A stretch of DNA of 34,410 bases from Pullibacteroides sp964436335 (GCA_964436335.1 CAYTCD010000008.1:1-34410), one strand, 5' to 3'. Shown: positions 8,466 to 17,568, numbered from the stretch's first letter. Notes: generated by a model from the letters alone, not told the origin. Numbers and translations: made by a program.

Positions 8466-8928
8466 CCCGGATATCCGTTTCCGTTTTGTCGGGGAGATGT
8501 TTGATGCGGACGGGCGGCCTGTTGCGCTTTCTTCAAAAGAAAATTGTAACTTTGCAAGCAGTTATGATACAGAAGATTGAAAGACAATCTGTTACACATC
8601 CGAAAAGCAAGAGGGCTACGGTGATTTATTCGATGTTGCCTATAGCGAAGAAAATAGAAGAACTGAGGCAGATGTGCGCACCGGAACCGATGATGTACAA
8701 CGGAAAGAAAATCCAGGAGACAGGCTCAATCAGCGTGATAATAGATTAGATTTCAAGTCAGGCGAATTCAGTGTAGTAGAGCGCATATTCACAGAGAACG
8801 GTTCTTTCAATTTCACAAGCGGTGAGAAGATTGAGAGTGCCGAAGATGTGAGGCGTTTGAATAATCATCGATTTGCCGCACCATTAATCAAATTCGCAAG
8901 GTGGCCGCCATGTGGTAGGTCGTTTTGA
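8466..8928 (+). pseudogene. Fragments of a second polyvalent-protein gene
   Basis: Two plus-strand pieces are recognisable. At about 8466-8577 the frame reads NPDIRFRFVGEMFDADGRP, resembling RPEFVGEMFNTDGTPKRV of the 1979-residue protein. At about 8615-8928 another frame reads GDLFDVAYSEENRRTEADV and then FSVVERIFTENGSFNFTSG and EKIESAEDV, ending at a TGA at 8926-8928. The latter wording is familiar from Bacteroidetes mobile-element polyvalent proteins that carry a RadC/JAB-like metalloprotease domain, where it is the N-terminal edge of that domain. The domain is cut off and followed by unrelated sequence. The pieces are in different frames, so the gene is dead. Orientation is opposite to the intact polyvalent gene. 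Confidence 0.5.
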
Positions 8929-8932
8929 GATT

Positions 8933-9292
8933 TTACAACCCGAGCATGGCGGCGGGCTCGATGTCGAGAATGGAACACAAATCGTGGGCGATGCGTAAGG
9001 AAGGTTCGGAACGCCCCGAGATAAAGTCGTTTACACGGGAGGGACTCACACCGAGTTCTGCGGCGAGTTGTTTTTGGGTCATCCCCCTTTCTTCGATAGA
9101 CAGACTTATCAACTCGCCTACCGTCGGTTTCTCTATCGGATGATATTGCATTTCGTAATCGCGTACCATGTCGGCAACGATAGACAATTCGAGCGCGTAA
9201 CGGTCGTTGGCCGGCGTGGTGTCTTGTACGACAGGTAGAAGTTCTTCCACTCGGTTCAAAGCATATTCATATTGTTTCTTCGTGATTTCCAT
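8933..9292 (-). CDS. higA: HigA-type antitoxin, XRE-family DNA-binding protein
   Basis: This 119-residue protein has an N-terminal helical region (1-60) and a C-terminal XRE helix-turn-helix at about 71-93 (MTQKQLAAELGVSPSRVNDFISG), followed by a dimerisation helix. It is encoded directly after the toxin-like gene, with 9 bases between them. Toxin first and antitoxin second is the typical HigBA order. It should neutralise the HigB ribonuclease and, as a complex, repress the shared promoter. The palindrome overlapping the promoter upstream of the toxin gene is the probable operator. The N-terminal extension is somewhat longer than in minimal HigA proteins. Confidence 0.85.
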   Translation of the reverse strand: MEITKKQYEYALNRVEELLPVVQDTTPANDRYALELSIVADMVRDYEMQYHPIEKPTVGELISLSIEERGMTQKQLAAELGVSPSRVNDFISGRSEPSLRIAHDLCSILDIEPAAMLGL

Positions 9293-9301
9293 AGCTTTTC
9301 T

Positions 9302-9601
9302 TTAAATGGTTGAACAATCAATTTTGTTGTATTCGGCATGTGTCCCCACAAAGCGAACAAATACATATCCCATTACAAACTTAATCACTACCACCAAACG
9401 ATAGTTGTTTCCCCGTATGTTGAAAACATAGTGTTGGTTTCCCACATAATCGGTGGCGGGAAAGTCAGCCCTTATATCAGCGAGGCTATGCCATTCGGCA
9501 CTTTCCGCGATACTGTACCACCGTTCCAAAGCTATCCTTGAATCCTCCCTGCCGGGAGTTTCAAAAAAGTCTTTGATTTTCTTGTGAGAAACAACGCGCA
9601 T
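9302..9601 (-). CDS. higB: HigB-family mRNA interferase toxin
   Basis: From the ATG at 9601 the protein has 99 residues: MRVVSHKKIKDFFETPG, then ARIALERWY-like and WHSLADIRADFPATDYVGN, then FNIRGNNYRLVVVIKF and VFVRFVGTHAEYNKID. This is the RelE-fold HigB pattern, including the conserved FNI.GN.YRLV core and the THAEYDKID ending. HigB cleaves ribosome-bound mRNA and is held in check by HigA, encoded 9 bases downstream. A longer frame begins 25 codons earlier, but those codons cover the promoter and have no HigB similarity, so the inner ATG is preferred. The pair sits in the cassette region of the mobile element, where it may stabilise the element. Confidence 0.88.
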   Translation of the reverse strand: MRVVSHKKIKDFFETPGREDSRIALERWYSIAESAEWHSLADIRADFPATDYVGNQHYVFNIRGNNYRLVVVIKFVMGYVFVRFVGTHAEYNKIDCSTI

Positions 9602-9618
9602 ACAAAATAAGTTGTCTG

Positions 9619-9650
9619 CAAATGTAGTAATAAATTTTGTATTACAAAAT
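9619..9650 (-). promoter_or_regulatory. higBA promoter with overlapping 17-bp palindromic operator
   Basis: On the minus strand a TACATTTG -7 element (9619-9626, matching TAnnTTTG) lies 18 bases after a TTTTG -33 element (9645-9649). A perfect 17-bp palindrome, ATTTTGTATTACAAAAT (9634-9650), covers the -33 region. Binding of HigA or HigBA there would block transcription. The leader to the higB ATG at 9601 would be only about a dozen bases. Confidence 0.7.
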
Positions 9651-9717
9651 ATTATGCTACTTTTATTTTGGATCACAGAATAAAATAACTACACAATCCC
9701 CCCGGAATGCCTTATTT

Positions 9718-9915
9718 TCATTTATTTTGTAATACCTTTGCAACGCCTTGCAGTTGGGACGGTTGCTTTTCTTCCGAGACCTCCGTACCTTTGTCGGTAA
9801 TCAAGCCTAACGGAAGAGCGGAAAGGGCTGCCGCCGACCCGAATTCCTTTTCGGGAGAAAGTATGAGGAGTTGCCCGTCCTCCCGTTCGGCTTGTCTTTT
9901 TGTTTTCCTCCGCAA
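9718..9915 (-). pseudogene. Alternative 3' ending of a polyvalent gene (orphan tip)
   Basis: In the frame ending at 9718 the translation GSAAALSALPLGLITDKG continues TEVSEEKQPSQLQGVAKVLQNK and stops. KGTEVSEEKQ also occurs inside the intact polyvalent protein (around 11943-11974; 31 of 32 bases identical to 9763-9794), and LQGVAK echoes its LLQGVKK motif. It overlaps, in another frame, the last 37 or so codons of the 1979-codon gene, whose own ending there looks like non-protein sequence. This is best read as the leftover end of another polyvalent gene or the original end lost by a frameshift. Confidence 0.45.
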
Positions 9916-12900
9916 TCTCTATGCCTTTTCAACAGATAACTCAGTGCCCCGTGCAGCTTGGACTTAATTGATGTCGGTTGTAGTACCCGTGCTGGCATCT
10001 GCTGAGTTTCTTCGTTGCTATTGCTTTTCTTAACGCCTTGCAGTAACTTTGCGGCAGAAATAGAGTTGCTGGATGTTCGGGGGAGAGGGCTTCGGTCGTC
10101 ACCATGTGTCCCATCCAGTAGCTCTATTTCTGTTATTTCATAACTGTAAGCCTTTGTTTTTTCATTATTGCTATTATACCGTTTGACGGTCGTCTTTACC
10201 CGATACTCTTTCCCATCTATATCAATACACCCGAACAGACGAACAATATCACGGACATGCGGATCGTTTTTTTCATCGGTGTGTATTTCGCCGACAATAG
10301 AATTTTCTATAACGCTCGGCAATACCCTCAGAGTAATTAGATGAACATCTTTATTGTCACTCTTATTTACTGCTTTTTTGCTCAAATATTTATCAACAGC
10401 GTTACTACTTATGTTGATTTTTCCAATCTCATCGTGAGTAACCTCTTTTACGATATTCTTTTTCGCCCAGGCTCTTGCCTCATCAAAGTTTTTGAACCCA
10501 TGTTCAGTAATAATATCGCCCTTTTGTTGGTCTTTATTTACTATCTCAACGGTCTTTGTCGGCAACTCCCAATCCCCGAACCAATCCTTGAAAGCCTTGG
10601 TACGCACCTGCGCCCACTGCTTCGGGCTCAGTTTGGTAGGCTTCCCGTTGGGCGTTTTCAGATACGTCCCGTCCGCTTTGGCACGCTCCACGATACCGCG
10701 CTCCTCCTCGGATAAGTCGTTGTCCTGCCTCGGCTCTCCGCGCCGCATACGCACCTCCTCGCCGCCCTCAGCCTTTTCCCTCAGATACGCCTCATGCTCC
10801 GCCGCAACTGCCTTGTCAACGGCGGCTTTCATCTCAGCTCGGAGCTGTTTAAGGCGCTCATCTTTCTTCATGGCCTCGCGTTCACGCAGACCCTGTTCAG
10901 AATTCGTGGTGGCAGAAACAGTGGCCTGTGTCGGATAATGCTCATAGATGTAATCCATTATCCTTTCGTTCCACTCTGCCTCAATGTCATCAAGCTTTTC
11001 TCCTGCCTCCTCAAAACTCATTACTCCGCTTTCCGACGCTGGCGCAACCCGTTTCGGGGTTCCGTCCGTGTTGAACATCTCGCCAACAAACTCCGGACGG
11101 CTCAACGCCTCGTATTCCTCATCGCTCATGTACTCAACGCTGGCTTGCGCTATATCGGCGGCGGCCTCCTCTCGGGCTCTTTCCTCCCGCTCCGCTTCCT
11201 CGGCTTCCTCCTGCGCCTGCGCATCATAATCGTTTCGGTTGTGCAGCTCCTCGGCTCTCGCCATCAAGTCGGAAAAACTCTGTTCGCCCACGCCGATACC
11301 CTCTATCACGTCAAGAATGTCCGAAGCCGTAACGTTCCCGAACTCGGGATAGTTGTCGCGGATATCCTGTTCCATATCATCGGCCACCACCTCGGGAACC
11401 TTGCCCAAATTCTTGTCAACATATTGCAACATAAACTGCTTGCCGCCTCCATGCTCGCGCAAACCGCCCGTTCCCTGCGAGGTGCCGTCCCAAAGAAACT
11501 TGGTCGCACCGGTGGCGATACGCCGCAGAACATATTCCTCCAAACTCAACGGCTCGCCCAAAGCCTTGTCCCTATCCATAAGGCGTAGGCGCTGGGGGTT
11601 GTTCCTGCGCGCCTGCTCCGCACGCTGTTGAGCATCAATCCTTTTCTGCAACTTCCGTGCGGTTTCCTCGGCCTGCCGCTTGGCTTCGGGATAGGCGGCC
11701 ACGTCTTTCCAAAACTTCACCTCGGTTTCGAGGGCGGTCACCTTCTCACGCTTGGCACGCTTGGCCGCCTGTATCGCATCAATCGTCTTACCTTTGGCCT
11801 GGATCTTGCGCGCCTGCTCCAATTCGGCAGTCTTGTTGGCAACCATTTGCTGGGCCGTATCAACCGCCTCCGTTTCGTTGCCCTCGTTCTCCGACAACAA
11901 CGATTCGTACATAACCGCCACCGGGTTTTCCGGCAACCGCACTTGCTTTTCTTCCGAAACCTCCGTACCTTTGTTCTCAGAAGAAGCGTTATTCTCTTGC
12001 GTAGGAAGGAGGTCCGGCACACCGTTTTGGTGTTCAGCTAAGTGCCCGTCAGAGCTGTTGGAGAGTAATGCTTCTTTTGTGTATAGCACTTTCCCATTCT
12101 GCAACTTTCCTTTAAGGGCCGATTCTTCCAGATAGTGATTGCTTACCACAACCTCCATTCCCTCTTTCTGTACGGTTACGGAGGCATAGTGTTTTACTTT
12201 TTTCCCGTCCCTTAAAAAGGTTTTGACGAACAGATAGGAAGACGGGCGTTCTTCTGAGCCATCTTTTGCTGAGCTTTCTTCTTCTATGATTAGGTCGGGA
12301 TCTGTTAGTGTCGGAAAAATCATACCGAACTCTTTGTCCCGCTTTCTCAAAAACATCTTAGCCAACTGGTTTTCACCCATCTTAACCGTACCAATCGGCG
12401 TATTAGTTTCACCTTTCTCCCCGAACTGCTCCGTCCAATTCTCCGGTGTCAGTTCCACCTCGGGGGCTTCTTCCGCATTAGCCTCCATTTGGGATATAAT
12501 GCCTTCTGCTTCCTCCTCCGTGGCACTCCGTCCGATAATCCCGTTTTCTTCCACCGTTGCGGTTGCGGCAGGTTCTGCCTCTTCTGCAACCGCATTTTCG
12601 CCCTCCGCTCCCTGCACTTCCTCTGTTGCTCTCGCCCCTTTCACCGATTTCCAATATTCGGCCTTGGCCTGCGCCGCATCCATCTGCTGTTTCCACTGCT
12701 CGTGTGCGCGTTGGTATAGGGGTATCTCATCAAACGTATCTATCTGAGGCTCTTTCTTGGCCAACTTCTCTACTTCCGAACGGGCGGCGGTCAGTTTCTT
12801 GTTCACAAAGGCATCGGCCTGTTCCGCACTCAAGCCGCTCTCTTCGTAGATGCTCCGCACGGTATCTTCCAACGGCGCCGCCTCATATTGCGTTCTTCCC

Positions 12901-15746
12901 TTATCGTCCTGCGGAATGGACGTGCCGACACCTTCCGCTTTTTCCTCCGCAACGGGGTTGCCATCCGCGTCCGTCTGAACATCGGTCGCCGTGTCCGCGT
13001 CCGTCTGCTCCTCGGCGGCGATATACCCACGCTCCACCATATTCTGAAACTCCGACAGAGACATAACCCCCGGCATGGAGGTCGAGCCGCCAGGCTTGGT
13101 AATGGCAACCTGAACCATCGTATTCGGGTCGGCACCGGCCTGCACCGTCTCGACAGGCACGATACGGCTACCACGGGCCACAGTCTTTAAATTACCTTTC
13201 GGGTCGGTATAGTTGAACTCATGGCCTGCCACATAAACCTTTTGCGCATCGGCATCGGGGTTCAGCGCATTGTCCATTTCGGCTTCAGCAACTTGGTCTT
13301 GTTGCTCGTTTATCTGTGCGTCATGCTGCTCCTTTTCGGCAATCAGTTCATCAATGCTGACAAATTTGGCGCCTACAAGGTTAAACGCGCTTCCGTCCAT
13401 AACGCGCGGCTTGCCGAACTTATACATTCCGTCAGGTTGCAGTTCGGCAGGGTAGGCTACCATGGCGGGGTCGTTGGGCGATATGTTTTTGATAACGTAC
13501 CTATTGCCCGTGCTCTTTTCTTCTGCGAAAAGAACATCACCCTCCGTGTCGGCCGTTATCTGCATAAGGGTGTTGCGGTATGCGGCCATGTCGTTTTGTT
13601 GCGCCTCCGCCTGCTGGTAGGAGGTCATCATATTCTGCGCCACACGGGAAACCACATATCGCACGATACCCTGTCGTTCCTCTTGGGTCGTTCCGTTCAT
13701 CATGCGGGAAAGGGCTATGGCACGCTGGTTGTCATCGTCCATCTTCATGATTTCTTTCAGGGCGACCCGTTGCCGGTCGTTCAGCATCTGCAATCCGGTG
13801 TGCATTCCGAGTGCGTTATGCGCCATATCCGCGCCTTTCGCGCTGATGCCGGGCAAACGGAAGAGCATCTGCATAAGGCCGATAGTTCCCAAGGTCTGTC
13901 CCCAAAATTCCCGGTCATACATGCCGCTCCAACGCCCCGTCCCGTTCGCTTCGGCGTAGTCCTTTTCAACGGCTGTCATGGCTACCAAGAGGCGTTGCAA
14001 CGGTTCTTCGGCGATTTCTTCCACCATTTCACCGGCAAAGTTCTGCATGTTGAAAGCCTGCATGGCTTCTCCCGTAAGACCGCCTTTCGATTTCTCAAGA
14101 AACTTGCCGATATTTTCGATGGCATCTTTGGCAAACTTTACCTTGCCACCTCCCGTAACCAACCATTTGGCACCGTTTCCGATGCCGCTTAGCATCTTTT
14201 CCGCTACTGGGCCGACAACGGTTTCCACGCTACGGGATATGAGGTTTTGTGCAAAGGCATTCAGTGCGGACGAAGCGACACTCTCCGCATTTTCGGATTT
14301 GCTTACGGACACCTGCCCGTCCGGGTCGTATCCTGCATGGTAGTTCTGAATCTGCCTACGCTCTATATCCAAGTAAGGGGCAGGCGAAATGGGGAGGGTG
14401 GCCGCCTGTGCGGCAAGCCGTTCGGCACCTCGGATAACTTCTTTCTTTATCCCGGCTTTCATAAGGCCTTTGGCCGCACCTTCCCCAATCTTAATGAACG
14501 AACCAACCTTGCCGCCGATAACCATATCAACCATAAAGGATAGGCTTTCCAGCGTACCCATCGCCAATTTACCGGCGAATCCCTCATTATATAGCCTTTG
14601 GGCGGTTTCTTTGTCGAGTTGGGAGGCTACGAGTTCTTTATCCGCTTCCGTTCCTTCTCCCGATTCGATTCTGCCAAGTGCATTCCGGTAAGACATCAAG
14701 TCTCTGAGTTCAAGAAGGTTCAGGTAAGGAAGCACGCGCCCTCCGTCCCATGTTGTCCGTACGCCGCTCAAAAATTTGCTCCATCCTCCTGCATCGTTGT
14801 CAAGTTTAGACATGCGCAACGCCTTATTGAGGTTGCGGACGGTCATGTCAAGAATATGATCATTCTCGCTGAACATTGTTGCATCTTCATCATTCATTGA
14901 AGATGCAAGTTCCTTTGCCCTTTTCAGAACAAAGTCGCTAACCTTTTTCTTTTCGTATCGGTAATATCCTGCCCCGGAATCGAGGGTCGGTATAGGCCTG
15001 GATATATCGACAATGGTTCCGTTGTCGTCAATCTCGTAGCGACCGGTCTTTATTCCTGCCGCAATCCTTTTAATCTCTATTTCATCCAATCGTGTTTGGA
15101 AATCCTCGCCCATCAGTTTTCGTGTATCCTCATCCAAGGCCTTTTTGCGTTCTTGCAGTTTGGATAGCTGAACGTTTCTGTTCAGATTGTCGGCGCTTAA
15201 TATTCCCTGCCGCTGTTTCGCCCTGTATTTTTCGGGGTTCTTTACGTAATCCTCAAAATCCTCCTTGGAAGCCTTTTCTTTCAGAGATTTGTTCAATTCC
15301 TCATCAATGGCATCGGAAAGCAATTGGTTCTGCCGGATTCTCTCTTGTAGTCCGAGGGTTGTATCTGTATTATGCTCGCTCAGAGCTTTTGAGGTGAAAT
15401 CCTCCAACCTCTTTTGTTCGGCATCCCTTTGTTCCTGCAAGTTCTTTGCTGCGTTTTTTGCTACCTCAAGTGGGTCTATCATGGAAGAACGGGCCGGCGC
15501 ATCGGCATACGGCACACCCTTGGGCTCTGAACCATACAAGGCATTCATGAAAGATTCTATGCCGTCTTGCTTCACATATCCTTTTTGGCTCAATGCGTTG
15601 TAAAATCTTTTGGCATATTCAGGGTCTTTTGCATTTTCAAGAAATGCATTAAGCCCTTCTTGCTTTACACGCCCTTTGTCTTTCAATCCATTATAAAAAG
15701 CTGATGCCTTATCGGTATTGAGGCCGTATTGCTGTGTATTTTCCAT
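9807..15746 (-). CDS. Large polyvalent/internal virion-like protein with PBECR-type and LPD3-type domains
   Basis: This 1979-residue protein is the last and largest of a three-gene operon. Residues 12-76 contain two copies of a helical unit (KASAFYNGLKDKGRVKQEGL / AKRFYNALSQKGYVKQDGI). The next 900 residues are helical, with hydrophobic stretches near 390-415 and 610-645, as in phage ejection proteins. About 1100-1225 (TPIGTVKMGENQ, GMIFPTLTDPD, ERPSSYLFVK, VTVQKEGMEVVVSNH) resembles the phage Barnase-EndoU-ColicinE5-RelE (PBECR) nuclease family. About 1703-1725 has the VRTKAFKDWFGDW linker. About 1734-1875 (DEARAWAKKNIV, NKDVHLITLRVLPS, YSYEITEIELL) resembles the LPD3 domain of polyvalent proteins. 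Such proteins are thought to be injected with phage DNA. The tail after residue about 1909 looks frameshifted. Domain names come from memory of the families, without a search. Confidence 0.75.
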   Translation of the reverse strand: MENTQQYGLNTDKASAFYNGLKDKGRVKQEGLNAFLENAKDPEYAKRFYNALSQKGYVKQDGIESFMNALYGSEPKGVPYADAPARSSMIDPLEVAKNAAKNLQEQRDAEQKRLEDFTSKALSEHNTDTTLGLQERIRQNQLLSDAIDEELNKSLKEKASKEDFEDYVKNPEKYRAKQRQGILSADNLNRNVQLSKLQERKKALDEDTRKLMGEDFQTRLDEIEIKRIAAGIKTGRYEIDDNGTIVDISRPIPTLDSGAGYYRYEKKKVSDFVLKRAKELASSMNDEDATMFSENDHILDMTVRNLNKALRMSKLDNDAGGWSKFLSGVRTTWDGGRVLPYLNLLELRDLMSYRNALGRIESGEGTEADKELVASQLDKETAQRLYNEGFAGKLAMGTLESLSFMVDMVIGGKVGSFIKIGEGAAKGLMKAGIKKEVIRGAERLAAQAATLPISPAPYLDIERRQIQNYHAGYDPDGQVSVSKSENAESVASSALNAFAQNLISRSVETVVGPVAEKMLSGIGNGAKWLVTGGGKVKFAKDAIENIGKFLEKSKGGLTGEAMQAFNMQNFAGEMVEEIAEEPLQRLLVAMTAVEKDYAEANGTGRWSGMYDREFWGQTLGTIGLMQMLFRLPGISAKGADMAHNALGMHTGLQMLNDRQRVALKEIMKMDDDNQRAIALSRMMNGTTQEERQGIVRYVVSRVAQNMMTSYQQAEAQQNDMAAYRNTLMQITADTEGDVLFAEEKSTGNRYVIKNISPNDPAMVAYPAELQPDGMYKFGKPRVMDGSAFNLVGAKFVSIDELIAEKEQHDAQINEQQDQVAEAEMDNALNPDADAQKVYVAGHEFNYTDPKGNLKTVARGSRIVPVETVQAGADPNTMVQVAITKPGGSTSMPGVMSLSEFQNMVERGYIAAEEQTDADTATDVQTDADGNPVAEEKAEGVGTSIPQDDKGRTQYEAAPLEDTVRSIYEESGLSAEQADAFVNKKLTAARSEVEKLAKKEPQIDTFDEIPLYQRAHEQWKQQMDAAQAKAEYWKSVKGARATEEVQGAEGENAVAEEAEPAATATVEENGIIGRSATEEEAEGIISQMEANAEEAPEVELTPENWTEQFGEKGETNTPIGTVKMGENQLAKMFLRKRDKEFGMIFPTLTDPDLIIEEESSAKDGSEERPSSYLFVKTFLRDGKKVKHYASVTVQKEGMEVVVSNHYLEESALKGKLQNGKVLYTKEALLSNSSDGHLAEHQNGVPDLLPTQENNASSENKGTEVSEEKQVRLPENPVAVMYESLLSENEGNETEAVDTAQQMVANKTAELEQARKIQAKGKTIDAIQAAKRAKREKVTALETEVKFWKDVAAYPEAKRQAEETARKLQKRIDAQQRAEQARRNNPQRLRLMDRDKALGEPLSLEEYVLRRIATGATKFLWDGTSQGTGGLREHGGGKQFMLQYVDKNLGKVPEVVADDMEQDIRDNYPEFGNVTASDILDVIEGIGVGEQSFSDLMARAEELHNRNDYDAQAQEEAEEAEREERAREEAAADIAQASVEYMSDEEYEALSRPEFVGEMFNTDGTPKRVAPASESGVMSFEEAGEKLDDIEAEWNERIMDYIYEHYPTQATVSATTNSEQGLREREAMKKDERLKQLRAEMKAAVDKAVAAEHEAYLREKAEGGEEVRMRRGEPRQDNDLSEEERGIVERAKADGTYLKTPNGKPTKLSPKQWAQVRTKAFKDWFGDWELPTKTVEIVNKDQQKGDIITEHGFKNFDEARAWAKKNIVKEVTHDEIGKINISSNAVDKYLSKKAVNKSDNKDVHLITLRVLPSVIENSIVGEIHTDEKNDPHVRDIVRLFGCIDIDGKEYRVKTTVKRYNSNNEKTKAYSYEITEIELLDGTHGDDRSPLPRTSSNSISAAKLLQGVKKSNSNEETQQMPARVLQPTSIKSKLHGALSYLLKRHRDCGGKQKDKPNGRTGNSSYFLPKRNSGRRQPFPLFR
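10019..10068 (-). repeat. Right copy of a perfect 50-bp inverted repeat, inside the polyvalent gene
   Basis: This is the exact reverse complement of 6748-6797. It encodes the NSISAAKLLQGVKKSN segment of the polyvalent protein. Inversion across the pair would replace everything after this segment with about 17 codons read from 6798 upward. Confidence 0.9.
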
Positions 15747-15765
15747 TGTGGTTGATTTCTTTTAT

Positions 15766-17550
15766 TTAGATAATCAAACTCATTACATCATCATTTTCGT
15801 CAGAGCCTTGCTGTTCTCCGGCAGATTCGCCATAAGCCCTGTAGTCAAGGCTTGCGCCTTTCAACAGGTTGCTATACGCTTTCAGCGCGTCTTTGGCCTC
15901 TTTCGATTCCGATTTTTCCATGAATTTCAGCATCTTGTCGAGGTATTCCACATAACGCTGCTGTAATTTCTCCCTTGAACCCGCGTCTTCGGCACCGGCT
16001 ATATCCTCCTGCAATTGGTGTAAGTCCACCCAGATATTGCCGTTTTCGTCCTCCACTTGTCCATCGACTGTTTTTACACCGGGAAGCGTCTTGAAGATGT
16101 CGAAAAGGTTACCGGTGGCATTGTTGAAAACGTCAACGGTAACCTTGTGTGCACCGGACGGCATACCGTTGCGATATATGTCAGGAATGATATACTCCCC
16201 GTTCTGCAACTTACCGAAAAGGCCTTTTGCGCCGCCGTGGGATTCAATCCAATCCTTGTAATCAATCTTTTCTTTCTTCTTCTCCACGGTCTTTTCCGTT
16301 CCTGCGGTGGTCTTGTCGGCTTGTGTCGTCTTGCCGGTCTGATAAGCCGCCCCCGATTTCACAAGGTCAAGCTGCTCTTTTTCGGCGGCTTGTAGCCTGG
16401 CAAGCGGCTCGTTGATTTTCGCCTGCCGTATCTCATCGTAGGCGCGCAGGAGCTCTTCACGCTCCTTGTTGCTGATGCGGACATCCTCCATGATGCCGTC
16501 CGAAAACGATTTGGTGGGCAACAGGATGCCGCTGTTGGCAGCGGTTACGGTCTGTCCGGCCATGGTGCCGAGTTTGCCGATAGCCCCGATGATGGTCTTG
16601 ATGTTCTGCTCTCGCCTGAAATCCTTGGCGCTCTTATAGTTCGGGTCGAGTTCCTTGTAAATCTTATCCAGACTTGCCTCATGCTCGTGCTCTGCCTCGC
16701 GTTTGAGCCTTCTGCGCTCGCTTGCAGTCAATGGGCTGCCTTTCTGCGCCTCGGCGTCGGCTATCTTCTGCTCAACCATAGACTGCGCGGACGGCACCGA
16801 ATACTTTTCCTGCGCGGCGGCATAGGCTTGCTGTGCGGCGGCTTTTTCAGCCTCCTGCTGGTCAAAAATCTTTTGCGCGGGGTCGGTAAGTGTCTTGTTT
16901 TCCTGCTCCGTCTTTTGAGCGGATTCCACCGCGCTCTTTTCCGTTCCTTTCACGCTTGCCGAATCGGTAGGCCCCACACCGGCGGCCACGGCGTTATAGT
17001 CTTCGTTCACCCGTTGCGTCAGGGTAGGGTCTTGTGCCGGTTCCTGCCCTCCGGGTTGCGGTTCGGCTGCGGGTTCGGCGAATTGGTCCGGCTGAATATC
17101 GGCCAATTGCTCCCGTTCCTGCGCCTGCAATCCTGCGTTGGGGTTTCCGGCAGGTGCCTGTTCGGGAGTGGAATAGCCTCCCCCCTGAATACCCTGTACC
17201 GGAACAGTTCCGTTTCCGGCCGTCTGCTGTTCCTGCGGTTCTTCAGGAGCGTTGCTTCCTCCGCCGAAATTTCCCCGGAAACCCTGCGCCACGCCTGCGG
17301 CGAACTTATCTACCGTTTCGGGGTCTTTGTCCTTGAGTTTCTGTATTTCTTCTCTCGCCTGCGATACCGCCCCGGCATTTTCGGCTCTTCTCAGTTCCCT
17401 GCGTTGCCGTTTTCTGGAAAGTTCCACGGGGTTCCGGTCTGTCGTCTCGTTGTTTTCCGAACCTTGGTTCTCTTTCTCTGTATCGGGTGTAGAATCCTGC
17501 CTTTTGGCTTCTTCCGCCTTGGCTTCTTCTTTTTCTTCTTCGGTTGTCAT
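15766..17550 (-). CDS. Phage internal-virion-like protein, low complexity and coiled coil
   Basis: No family is recognised with certainty. The 594-residue product has a highly charged N-terminus rich in E, K and Q, then a Q/G/P-rich low-complexity stretch (about 90-180). An alanine- and glutamine-rich coiled coil follows (about 215-310). A short hydrophobic glycine-rich segment (IGAIGKLGTMAGQTVTAANSG, about 319-339) precedes a helical C-terminus (LQQRYVEYLDKMLKFMEKS). It starts 18 bases after the 184-codon gene and ends 19 bases before the 1979-codon gene, so the three are surely one operon. The order small, medium, very large with these compositions parallels T7 gp14-gp15-gp16, the ejected core proteins that carry DNA across the cell envelope. 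The parallel is structural inference, not sequence identity. Confidence 0.6.
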   Translation of the reverse strand: MTTEEEKEEAKAEEAKRQDSTPDTEKENQGSENNETTDRNPVELSRKRQRRELRRAENAGAVSQAREEIQKLKDKDPETVDKFAAGVAQGFRGNFGGGSNAPEEPQEQQTAGNGTVPVQGIQGGGYSTPEQAPAGNPNAGLQAQEREQLADIQPDQFAEPAAEPQPGGQEPAQDPTLTQRVNEDYNAVAAGVGPTDSASVKGTEKSAVESAQKTEQENKTLTDPAQKIFDQQEAEKAAAQQAYAAAQEKYSVPSAQSMVEQKIADAEAQKGSPLTASERRRLKREAEHEHEASLDKIYKELDPNYKSAKDFRREQNIKTIIGAIGKLGTMAGQTVTAANSGILLPTKSFSDGIMEDVRISNKEREELLRAYDEIRQAKINEPLARLQAAEKEQLDLVKSGAAYQTGKTTQADKTTAGTEKTVEKKKEKIDYKDWIESHGGAKGLFGKLQNGEYIIPDIYRNGMPSGAHKVTVDVFNNATGNLFDIFKTLPGVKTVDGQVEDENGNIWVDLHQLQEDIAGAEDAGSREKLQQRYVEYLDKMLKFMEKSESKEAKDALKAYSNLLKGASLDYRAYGESAGEQQGSDENDDVMSLII

Positions 17551-17568
17551 TGTCTTGTGCGTTTATGG

